Shown here in pieces: positions 1 through 5,076 of a stretch of DNA of 6,905 nucleotides. Under the pieces are notes generated by a model that was not told the origin of the DNA, did no database searches, and saw only the letters and a program-made list of their open reading frames with translations. The stretch comes from Alphaproteobacteria bacterium (GTDB taxonomy: Bacteria; Pseudomonadota; Alphaproteobacteria; UBA1280; UBA12223), in assembly GCA_003450915.1 (NCBI GenBank), contig DMEM01000053.1:1-6905 (forward strand), read 5' to 3'. The stretch's first letter is position 1. Each line of letters opens with the position of its first letter. The translations under genes were made by a program, and so were the position numbers.

Positions 1-74
1 ATGGATATGGAAACAGAGTTTTTGTATCTGAAAAGAAAGAAAAAGCATTTAAAGAAAAATTAGGTTTAAAATGA
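1..74 (+). CDS. C-terminal end of an upstream head gene, possibly the major capsid protein (partial)
   Basis: The third reading frame is open from the window edge to a TGA at 72-74 and gives a 23-residue tail, GYGNRVFVSEKKEKAFKEKL followed by GLK. It is rich in Lys and Glu and reads like the helical end of a structural protein. The other two forward frames are short or less protein-like. In tailed viruses the gene just before the head-tail adaptor is usually the major capsid protein or a head decoration protein, so that is the guess from position. The visible part is too short to identify a family. The gene is cut by the window start. Confidence 0.5.
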   Translation, partial: GYGNRVFVSEKKEKAFKEKLGLK

Positions 75-93
75 ACCTTTTTTCATATTTCTA
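75..93 (+). terminator. T-rich stretch after the upstream head gene, candidate archaeal-type terminator
   Basis: Directly after the TGA at 72-74 come six T (78-83) and then CATATTTCT, with no GC-rich hairpin before them. Archaeal RNA polymerase can stop at oligo-T tracts without a hairpin. The tract sits between a stop codon and a new TATA-like box. In DNA this rich in AT a run of six T can occur by chance, so this is only a candidate. Confidence 0.35.
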
Positions 94-118
94 TTAACAC
101 TTATAAATTAAACAAATT

Positions 119-130
119 AAGTTTATAAAT
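119..130 (+). promoter_or_regulatory. TATA-like box with AAG upstream, probable archaeal promoter of the connector genes
   Basis: AAG (119-121) is followed by TTTATAAAT (122-130). The box centre is about 25 bases before the ATG at 151, so a start site at the archaeal TATA-to-start distance would fall on or next to the ATG. No Shine-Dalgarno sequence precedes that ATG, which fits a leaderless message. The nine bases AAGTTTATA recur exactly at the second intergenic promoter (1862-1870). A second TTATAAAT lies 22 bases upstream at 101-108. No good bacterial -35/-10 pair was found. Confidence 0.55.
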
Positions 131-150
131 ATTAAAAATTCTAAAGTTGT

Positions 151-999
151 ATGACATTTACAACAACAGCAAACATAGCACAAGTAAGAGCCTTTTCAGG
201 TTCACCTACTACTCTAACTTCTGATGAAACAATTAAATTAATAATGAATAATCTAACGGAGGAGTTCAGAGAGAAATATAAAATTAATTTTGAACCAGTT
301 AAAACTATTGAAATTAGTAACGGACATAATAGTTTGGGTTATACCGTTAAGAAAAGATTCCCTTTAAAAATTCTTGAATTAAAAATTTATAACGAGATTG
401 TAGACGTAGATAAAATACATCTAGATTGGGCAAGTGGAACTATAACAATGCAAAGTGATATCGGATCCAATTCAACTAAATTTAGTTTATTCCCTTCACA
501 AAATAATAGTGTTAAAATTAAATATCTTAATGCCTGGATGGATAAAAGTGATTTTGTGGCAGAATCTACGTTACCAACTTTAGTTGGTATGAATGTTGAA
601 ATGACATTAGATGATGTAACTGGATTAAATATTGATGATTGGGTTTGGATTGAAGGTATGGATAGAAGAGCAGAAGTTGCTAAAGTTACTGATGTAAATA
701 CGGTTACTAAAGTAATTAAGTTAGATAAATTAAGTCAAACTCACGAAGAAGGGAGTATAATTACTCGATTAAAACATTCTAAACTACTGGGTGATTATAT
801 TATGTATGAGTCTGCTATCGCAATCGCTAATAATGCTGTGGGTGCCACATATACCTTAAACACTGGATATAGTTTAGGGTCACTAAATACTCAAAAAGGA
901 GTTCCATATACTCATTGGAGAGATAATAGAGACTTTAATGTAAAGAAAGCGCAAGACCTTAAAAAGTTGATAAATCTAAAATTAATGGTGGTAGGATAG
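151..999 (+). CDS. Head-tail connector/adaptor (gp6 / SPP1 gp15-like) with an inserted beta domain
   Basis: Likely the adaptor ring that binds under the portal and starts the neck. The helical start (residues about 23-43) is followed by a beta segment at about 64-128 (KKRFPLKILELKIYNE, then a WASGTIT turn, then VKIKYLNAW). This is the alternation of strands seen in adaptor proteins: a surface feature, then a Tyr-ending strand. Residues about 140-207 form an extra unit (VTGLNIDDWVWIEG, then a Glu-Gly-Ser turn) that resembles a small barrel. A helical C-terminus (about 210-275) follows. At 282 residues it is well above the 100-150 usual for simple adaptors, mostly because of the insert. The ATG has no ribosome-binding sequence and probably starts a leaderless transcript. 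The stop TAG at 997-999 abuts the next ATG. The family is assigned by pattern and gene order; no catalytic site is expected. Confidence 0.65.
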   Translation: MTFTTTANIAQVRAFSGSPTTLTSDETIKLIMNNLTEEFREKYKINFEPVKTIEISNGHNSLGYTVKKRFPLKILELKIYNEIVDVDKIHLDWASGTITMQSDIGSNSTKFSLFPSQNNSVKIKYLNAWMDKSDFVAESTLPTLVGMNVEMTLDDVTGLNIDDWVWIEGMDRRAEVAKVTDVNTVTKVIKLDKLSQTHEEGSIITRLKHSKLLGDYIMYESAIAIANNAVGATYTLNTGYSLGSLNTQKGVPYTHWRDNRDFNVKKAQDLKKLINLKLMVVG

Positions 1000-1404
1000 A
1001 TGTCAAATATAGAACTAGTAAGGAATGATATAGATAATATCATTAATGAAGAAAATGAATTTGGTAATACTATAACATATAATAAAGTTACAAATACTTA
1101 TGATGATGATAATAGTATTAATAATTCAAATACTACCGATTATTCTATTGTAGCAAATGTTCATCCTGAAAATAATGATGAATTAAAAGTTGGTGAACTC
1201 GGACAAGTAATATTCGGAACTGGTCAAATATTTTTCAAGCACGAATATATTATTGATTCAACTACTACAATTACTCCTAAACTTGATGATTCAGTAATTA
1301 TAAGAGGAACTAAATATAGAATTAAACAGTTAAAACCCTGGATAGTTAATTCATTTGTTGCTTACTATGAAGGGAGACTTGTTAGAGAGGATTTAAACGA
1401 GTAA
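1000..1404 (+). CDS. Head closure / head-tail joining protein (stopper, SPP1 gp16-like)
   Basis: Probable stopper that seals the head after DNA packaging and forms the docking face for the tail. The 134 residues match the family's usual 100-140. The diagnostic part is C-terminal: PKLDDSVIIRGTKYRIKQLK (93-112), then a Tyr-Tyr strand and a charged end, which follows the stopper pattern of a 'D..v..g..Y.I..v.P' strand pair followed by a final beta strand. The N-terminal part has a polar, Asn/Asp-rich loop (about 32-47), as in flexible stopper loops. The ATG directly follows the previous stop, with GGTGG (987-991) a few bases upstream as a ribosome-binding sequence. Its place between adaptor and neck protein supports the call. 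Confidence 0.68.
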   Translation: MSNIELVRNDIDNIINEENEFGNTITYNKVTNTYDDDNSINNSNTTDYSIVANVHPENNDELKVGELGQVIFGTGQIFFKHEYIIDSTTTITPKLDDSVIIRGTKYRIKQLKPWIVNSFVAYYEGRLVREDLNE

Positions 1405-1405
1405 T

Positions 1406-1846
1406 ATGACACAATATTTAAACTTTGATATAAATTCTCACTTTGATGAAGAAATCACTCCAAAAATAGCTAGAGAAATTTTTTCAAAGTCTATGACTGT
1501 TATGAGGAATGAAGCAATCACTCAAGCAAATAATTTTTCTGATACTGGAGAAATTACAAGTAAAATACAATTAAAAGTTCTAAGTGTAGATTCTATTAAT
1601 TTGATTAGTGGAGCAAATCATAGTGCTCCTATGGAGTATGGTACTCAACCACATTGGGCTCCTATTGATCCATTAAAGAAATGGGCTAGTAGAAAACTAG
1701 GTGATGAGAAGATTGGATATGCTGTTCAAAAGAAAATCGCTAAAGAAGGTACACAAGCTAAGCCGTATATGAGGTCAGCCTTAGATATTACAACTCAGAC
1801 TCATTTACCAATTATTATCCAAGAAGTTAAATCAAAGTTTAACTAA
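1406..1846 (+). CDS. HK97 gp10-like neck / tail-completion protein
   Basis: 146 residues, the usual size for the HK97 gp10-like family, which sits in the neck and helps join tail to head. The family marks are visible: a helical N-terminal half (about 14-43), then HSAPMEYGTQPHWAP (72-86), the typical 'YA..vEyGT..h' segment, and near the end GTQAKPYMRSALD (115-127), the typical 'G..a.pfl..A' segment leading into a final helix. The ATG starts two bases after the preceding TAA, and a GAGAGGA sequence lies about 15 bases upstream inside the previous gene, so translation is probably coupled. It is the last gene of the connector group, and a T run and a new promoter follow it. Confidence 0.82.
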   Translation: MTQYLNFDINSHFDEEITPKIAREIFSKSMTVMRNEAITQANNFSDTGEITSKIQLKVLSVDSINLISGANHSAPMEYGTQPHWAPIDPLKKWASRKLGDEKIGYAVQKKIAKEGTQAKPYMRSALDITTQTHLPIIIQEVKSKFN

Positions 1847-1858
1847 TTCATTTTTTAA
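1847..1858 (+). terminator. Oligo-T candidate terminator after the connector genes
   Basis: Six T (1851-1856) follow the stop TAA (1844-1846) by a few bases and lie just before the next TATA-like box. No hairpin precedes them, so the site fits archaeal oligo-T termination better than a bacterial intrinsic terminator. The tract is short and the DNA AT-rich, so the support is mainly its location. Confidence 0.35.
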
Positions 1859-1861
1859 GTA

Positions 1862-1873
1862 AAGTTTATATAA
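1862..1873 (+). promoter_or_regulatory. TATA-like box, probable promoter of the tail gene unit
   Basis: AAG (1862-1864) followed by TTTATATAA (1865-1873), in one of only two gaps larger than a few bases in the window. AAGTTTATA matches the first promoter (119-127) exactly. An archaeal start site about 25 bases from the box centre would lie near 1895, giving a leader of roughly 40 bases that contains GAGGT (1925-1929). This unit would drive the tail terminator and everything downstream. Confidence 0.5.
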
Positions 1874-1924
1874 TTTGAAAACATATTATTCTTAGTTCTA
1901 AAGCAAGAGCTGAAATACAACCAA

Positions 1925-1929
1925 GAGGT
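1925..1929 (+). promoter_or_regulatory. Ribosome-binding sequence GAGGT for the tail terminator gene
   Basis: GAGGT ends four bases before the ATG at 1934. It matches the GGAGGTGATC complement of the 16S rRNA 3' end. The reading frame stays open upstream to about 1874 but contains no ATG, GTG or TTG there, so this site fixes the start at 1934. It contrasts with the first gene of the connector unit, which has no such sequence. Confidence 0.6.
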
Positions 1930-1933
1930 TACA

Positions 1934-2665
1934 ATGGAAACATACATAGAAGACAAGGACTTAATGGCATTCTTTCTCAGAGAGAATATTACTGACCCAA
2001 GAGGGAGAGTTACATTAGTTGATAATGATGCTCAAAGTATTACTGCTGAAAAGATTGTAAATGTGTCTTCCACATTTAAGATAAGTCATATTACTAATGT
2101 TAAATTAGATTCAAACTCTTTAGTAGCATTCGTTGATTATTTATACGATATTAAAAATAGAAAGATTATATTTTTTGAAGAACAAACTGGAAGTTTGACT
2201 TTTGATATTTATGGAGGAGTAAAAACAATTATTGTTAATGATATTGTTGTTGATAATAAAGTTAATTGGATTTTTTCAGATATACCTAGAAATAATAATA
2301 TGAGTAATGATAATTTCCCAAGAATTAGTATTATTTATATATCAAGACCAACACAAATACTAGGTAACTTTGATAGTTGCGAAGTAACAAACAATAGATT
2401 CCAAGTAGATGTTTGGACAAAAAAAGATTATGTTGCCTCAGTTGATGTGGGTGGATATAATAGTAATTTAGCAGATGATAAATTAGCGATGTTTTTAAAT
2501 AATTCTATCAAAGATAGTCTTAAAGCAAACGCTTTCGATTTAACGAGTAAGCATTTTAGGGATTTCATACCTATTGAAAGTCCTAGATTGGAAGATTTTA
2601 ACGATGAACTTAATTTATATAATAGTAAATTAGAGTTTTTTATCAAGAGTATTAAAACAAATTAA
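1934..2665 (+). CDS. Tail terminator (gpU-like) with an extra N-terminal beta domain
   Basis: The C-terminal part (about 125-243) reads like a tail terminator, the ring that stops tube growth and binds the neck: a strand pair starting FPRISIIYISRP (128-139), a second strand NNRFQVDVWTKKDY (153-166), a long helix (about 178-195), then PRLEDFNDELNLYNSKLEFFI (starting at 217), the usual closing strands. Position immediately before the tail tube gene supports this. Ordinary terminators have about 110-150 residues; this has 243. The surplus is residues 1-120, which contain a strand-rich segment ending in KIIFFEEQTGSLTFDIYGG, similar in rhythm to the strand segment of the adaptor (residues 64-128). 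This is probably a fusion. The start has a clear GAGGT. The domain reading is by eye. Confidence 0.62.
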   Translation: METYIEDKDLMAFFLRENITDPRGRVTLVDNDAQSITAEKIVNVSSTFKISHITNVKLDSNSLVAFVDYLYDIKNRKIIFFEEQTGSLTFDIYGGVKTIIVNDIVVDNKVNWIFSDIPRNNNMSNDNFPRISIIYISRPTQILGNFDSCEVTNNRFQVDVWTKKDYVASVDVGGYNSNLADDKLAMFLNNSIKDSLKANAFDLTSKHFRDFIPIESPRLEDFNDELNLYNSKLEFFIKSIKTN

Positions 2666-2667
2666 AA

Positions 2668-3621
2668 ATGGTATTTGTAGGAAATAGAGAAAGTATCACA
2701 GTATGTGAGGAAAAAGTAGCGAGAAACACATTAGGAGATTTCGCAACAGATGGTTACTATATCGGTAGTGAACCTGTAATGAGTGACTTTAACGAGAATG
2801 CTAGAGGATTTAAATCTAGAATTAGTGTTGAGGGTGGAAATCAAAGAGAAACTATGGATAGTGGAGCAGAACTTCACCAATTTACTTTAAAGTGGATTAT
2901 CACTGACTTTAAATTTGTTAAATTCTTTTTAGCAGGATTAGTGGAAGCAGGGTCTGACCCATATACTCACACATTTGATTTAGAAACAAGTAAAAATTAT
3001 AATTTCTTTTCATTACAAAGAAAATTAGAAACTGGGATTGTTCATACTTACAAAGGTTGTGCCATTCGTAAGTTAAAAGTTGAATTTCAAAAAGCGACAG
3101 GAGATGATGAACAAGGATATATTAGAGTGACTGCTAATGTTGTAGCGACAAGTTTTGATAAAACACAAGCTTTAATCACAGTCCCAGATAGTGCGACTAA
3201 AGACATTTTCACATTTAGTAACTTTAAGGCAACTATTGGCGGAGTTGTTAGAAATGAAGTAATTAGTGGAAGTATTGACATTGACGCAGGAACTAACCCA
3301 GAGGATTACTTTTATGCTAACTCTGACAATGATAGTTTAATCGGGGAAGTTGCTCCTGTATTCTTTAAATCTGTTGGAAACTTTGTAATCAATGTTAAAG
3401 ATAATAGTTTAGTTGATGAATGGAACTTAGATGGGATTACTGGAACTAATAAGTTTGAGATTTCAAGAGGTGTAAATGATAATATTGTATTTAATTTAAG
3501 AGATATGTTTAACTTACAACCTTTCGCACCAACTGAATACAAAGCAATCACTAAAGCGAATGTGGTATATGATACAACTATTACAGATATTGTAGTAACT
3601 GATTCGGTGGAGAATTATTAA
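2668..3621 (+). CDS. Major tail tube protein
   Basis: Subunit of the hexameric rings that stack into the tail tube. The 317 residues show two related halves. The first has SDPYTHTFDLETSKNYNFFS (96-115), then TYKGCAIRKLKVEF (127-140) and YIRVTANVVA (151-160), the 'Y.H.f....y.G..v..l.v.f..g....v...' order of two-part tail tube proteins. The second has FSNFKATIGGVV (183-194), SGSIDIDAGTNP (200-211), an acidic ANSDNDS loop, then NFVINVKDN (238-246). I place it with phage tube proteins of the Phage_tube_2 type by pattern. The ATG is two bases after the previous stop and has no convincing ribosome-binding sequence, so it may rely on reinitiation or on an internal transcript. The gene lies between terminator and chaperones, the standard place. 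No sheath gene is adjacent. Confidence 0.82.
   Translation: MVFVGNRESITVCEEKVARNTLGDFATDGYYIGSEPVMSDFNENARGFKSRISVEGGNQRETMDSGAELHQFTLKWIITDFKFVKFFLAGLVEAGSDPYTHTFDLETSKNYNFFSLQRKLETGIVHTYKGCAIRKLKVEFQKATGDDEQGYIRVTANVVATSFDKTQALITVPDSATKDIFTFSNFKATIGGVVRNEVISGSIDIDAGTNPEDYFYANSDNDSLIGEVAPVFFKSVGNFVINVKDNSLVDEWNLDGITGTNKFEISRGVNDNIVFNLRDMFNLQPFAPTEYKAITKANVVYDTTITDIVVTDSVENY
3606..3612 (+). promoter_or_regulatory. Ribosome-binding sequence GGTGGAG for the tail chaperone gene
   Basis: GGTGGAG lies inside the last codons of the tube gene, 10 bases before the ATG at 3623. It combines GGTG and GGAG, both complementary to the 16S rRNA 3' end. It makes 3623 the preferred start over later in-frame methionines. 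Confidence 0.55.
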
Positions 3622-3622
3622 A

Positions 3623-4018
3623 ATGGAAGAGATTGATTATAGTAAGTATTGTAATATTGATGATAAATTTAGTTTTAATGTTGATGGAAAAGATTTTACT
3701 TGTAAAGAATTATCTTTAATTGAAGAGGGTGAATTTCAAAACTACTACTTAACTGAAAACTTAACTTATAATATGGTTAAATTCAGATTAGTTCAATTAA
3801 CTCAATTAACTCAGTGTCCTTTTACTAGTGACTGGATTAATTATATGTTTAAAACTTATCACCCTGAATATAAATTGAAGTCTAATGTATGGGATAATAT
3901 GAGTTCTAATGAAAGATTAATGTTTTTAGAAAAGTTATCAGATGAATATATCGGTAAATTAATCAAACCAGTAACTAAACATTATTCAAATAAAGAGGTG
4001 GCTGTAAAAAATTCATAG
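3623..4018 (+). CDS. Tail assembly chaperone, short form (gpG-like)
   Basis: Binds tape measure protein and recruits tube subunits during tail assembly; it is not part of the finished tail. The 131-residue, mixed acidic and helical protein begins with a strand pair KFSFNVDGKDFTCKELSL (15-32) and then runs as helices, as gpG-like chaperones do. The placement between tube and tape measure genes is diagnostic. Near its end, codons GTA AAA AAT contain a slippery AAAAAAT (4006-4012) from which the ribosome can move to the frame of the next open reading frame, giving the longer G-T protein. A TAG (4016-4018) ends the unshifted form two codons after the slip. The QLT-QLT stretch at residues 58-63 is a small codon-level repeat. 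Confidence 0.75.
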   Translation: MEEIDYSKYCNIDDKFSFNVDGKDFTCKELSLIEEGEFQNYYLTENLTYNMVKFRLVQLTQLTQCPFTSDWINYMFKTYHPEYKLKSNVWDNMSSNERLMFLEKLSDEYIGKLIKPVTKHYSNKEVAVKNS

Positions 4019-4272
4019 AGACTATTGAGGAGGGTATGTCATTAGATGATGTATTACTTAATAGTCCTTTTGAAAAATATTACTTTGATATGATGTTGGC
4101 TTATGAGTTACACCACATCCCACCACACGAATTTAGAAAAATTGGAGGTATGGATTGGAAGATAATTAAAGCAATAGGTCAAGTAACAGGAACTAAAAAG
4201 AAAATGGAAACTCAAAATAAACAAGCACAAGCGGAAATGGAAGCAGAAATTAAAGCGAGGATGAGAGCATAA
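3623..4272 (+). CDS. Tail assembly chaperone, long G-T form made by -1 frameshift
   Basis: Predicted fusion: 130 codons of the first frame up to AAT (4010-4012), then one base back and on from TTC (4012-4014) through the second frame to the TAA at 4270-4272, about 216 residues. The second frame has a stop at 3991-3993 and none after it, so it is open across the slip site. The slipped segment reads FIETIEEG before the methionine at 4036. In lambda-like and many other long-tailed viruses the G and G-T forms are made in a fixed ratio, and the T part binds tube protein. The exact ratio cannot be read from sequence. The pairing of frames, position and heptamer make this more likely than two separate genes. 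Confidence 0.7.
3995..4000 (+). promoter_or_regulatory. GAGGTG, possible Shine-Dalgarno-like stimulator before the slip site
   Basis: GAGGTG is a six-base match to the complement of the 16S rRNA 3' end and lies inside a coding region, five bases before the slippery heptamer. In E. coli dnaX an internal Shine-Dalgarno-like sequence about 10 bases upstream promotes -1 slippage; here the gap is shorter than that, so the role is uncertain. No gene start follows at a suitable distance, which leaves a role in frameshifting as the more interesting reading. Confidence 0.35.
4006..4012 (+). other. -1 ribosomal frameshift site AAAAAAT in the tail chaperone genes
   Basis: The heptamer reads A AAA AAT in the zero frame, a proper X XXY YYZ slippery sequence. 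Both tRNAs could re-pair on AAA and AAA after a one-base backward slip. The downstream open frame is exactly -1 relative to the first. The zero-frame stop TAG follows at 4016-4018. I did not find a strong hairpin right after the site, though I checked only by eye. Confidence 0.7.
4036..4272 (+). CDS. Tail assembly chaperone T-frame (gpT-like extension)
   Basis: Small open frame between the chaperone and the tape measure gene, in the -1 frame. From its first ATG it encodes 78 residues, with LNSPFEKYYFDMMLAYELHH (starting at residue 8), then PPHEFRKIGGMDWK, then a highly charged helix ending in KARMRA. A Pro-rich break after a helix and a charged C-terminal helix are common in T-type extensions. 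It is probably translated mainly as part of the longer G-T protein. GAGGAGGG (4027-4034) abuts the ATG; counting from GAGG the gap is five bases, so some independent start is possible. Its last base overlaps the tape measure start (TAATG at 4270-4274). Confidence 0.65.
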   Translation: MSLDDVLLNSPFEKYYFDMMLAYELHHIPPHEFRKIGGMDWKIIKAIGQVTGTKKKMETQNKQAQAEMEAEIKARMRA

Positions 4273-5075
4273 TGGTTTTAGCAGGTCAAGTAGAGATAGT
4301 TGGAAGACTTAATATCGATGATATTAAAGCTGGACAACGCCAAGTTAATGTAGGATTTGAAGTAATGAGACAAAAAACTCAATCTACCTTTGGAAGTATG
4401 GAACTTTTAGGAAGAAGTGCCGCAGGTTTAGGGGAGAGTTTAGCAAAAGTATCAGGTTTAGCATTAACTGGATTAACTGGATTGGCAGGATTAACTCCAA
4501 CCTTAGCACCACAATTCGCTAAACTAAAAGTTGAAACTTTTAAATTAGCACAAGTATTCGGTAAAGAATTACAGCCAGCATTTGAAGTTGCGACTCAAAA
4601 ATTCGGTGAATTTGTATCTTTTTTAGAGGGAGGTAGTCCGATGGCAGAATTTACTAAAGATGTTGGATTATTAACTGGTGCGACAGGAATAGCATTAATT
4701 GGAAGTCAATTATTAGGATTACCTAAAACTTTAACTATTGGTTTAACTTTAGCGACAGCAGTAGCAACACAGGGAGAAAGAATAGCAGGATTTGCTGAAA
4801 GTGCTTTAGGGAAATTCGGATTTGATGAACGAAGAGAGGCATTAGGTGTAGAAGGTATTGTAAGGTCAGAGAGTGAATTTGCTAAAGGTATTGGTGCTAT
4901 TGTATCTAACACTGTAGCTGGAGCGATTGGTGGTGCTGCTGTTGGTTCAGTTGTCCCAGGATTTGGAACTGCGGCAGGTGGATTAGTTGGTGCTATTGGT
5001 GGTGCTGGTAAATCATTATATGATGTAACTAGAGATGGTTTTTTCTATAATTCAGATACTGTGGGGTTAGACTAA
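4272..5075 (+). CDS. Short tape measure protein with glycine-zipper C-terminus
   Basis: Sets tail length and probably leaves the tip first during infection to open the host envelope. The N-terminal third (residues about 5-60) is helical with VEIVGRLNIDDIKAGQRQVN, as at many tape measure starts, and then an LTG/LAG repeat (65-76). Hydrophobic stretches lie at about 131-165 (LLTGATGIALIGSQLLGL, then TIGLTLATAVA), and a glycine-rich segment at about 206-246 has the small-residue spacing of a glycine zipper (AGAIGGAAVGSV, AAGGLVGAIGGAG). At 267 residues it is very short; most tape measures have 600-2000. Position after the chaperones and before the distal tail protein supports the role. The start overlaps the previous stop as TAATG, with GAGG at 4257-4260. 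A membrane-active minor tail protein is the alternative. Confidence 0.75.
   Translation: MVLAGQVEIVGRLNIDDIKAGQRQVNVGFEVMRQKTQSTFGSMELLGRSAAGLGESLAKVSGLALTGLTGLAGLTPTLAPQFAKLKVETFKLAQVFGKELQPAFEVATQKFGEFVSFLEGGSPMAEFTKDVGLLTGATGIALIGSQLLGLPKTLTIGLTLATAVATQGERIAGFAESALGKFGFDERREALGVEGIVRSESEFAKGIGAIVSNTVAGAIGGAAVGSVVPGFGTAAGGLVGAIGGAGKSLYDVTRDGFFYNSDTVGLD
4464..4499 (+). repeat. Nine-base tandem repeat coding for Leu-Thr/Ala-Gly units in the tape measure gene
   Basis: Four 9-base units: TTAACTGGA twice, then TTGGCAGGA, then TTAACTCCA. In frame they encode LTG LTG LAG LTP. It probably arose by local slippage of DNA copying and makes a short hydrophobic hinge between the N-terminal helix and the Pro-rich segment. 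It is too short to act as a length-setting repeat. Confidence 0.6.
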
Positions 5076-5076
5076 A

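Noticed and set aside
1..63. Short frame beginning with ATG at position 1 (MDMETEFLYLKRKKKH…)
   Set aside because: The ATG coincides with the window edge and the peptide is short and Lys-rich; the third frame, ending at 74, looks more like a protein end.
124..131. TATAAATA, identical to the T4 late promoter consensus
   Set aside because: The gene set is not T4-like and the second gap does not contain this octamer; an archaeal TATA box explains both gaps better.
1875..1903. Possible bacterial -35 (TTGAAA at 1875-1880) before the tail terminator gene
   Set aside because: No acceptable -10 hexamer at about 17 bases; the sequence there is CTAAAG.
2428..2646. Open frame on the minus strand, 72 residues
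   Set aside because: It lies wholly inside the tail terminator gene, has no promoter or ribosome-binding sequence and no recognisable protein pattern; a shadow of AT-rich coding DNA.
3087..3551. Two minus-strand open frames opposite the tail tube gene (3087-3281 and 3312-3551)
   Set aside because: Both are inside a well-supported tube gene and look like antisense translations of strand-rich codons; no start signals.
3794..3814. CAATTAACT repeat in the chaperone gene as a functional DNA element
   Set aside because: Only two copies, in frame, coding for QLT-QLT; best seen as a local codon repeat.
4706..4912. Minus-strand open frame opposite the tape measure gene
   Set aside because: Ala/Pro/Ser-rich antisense of a Gly/Leu-rich sequence, with no independent support.
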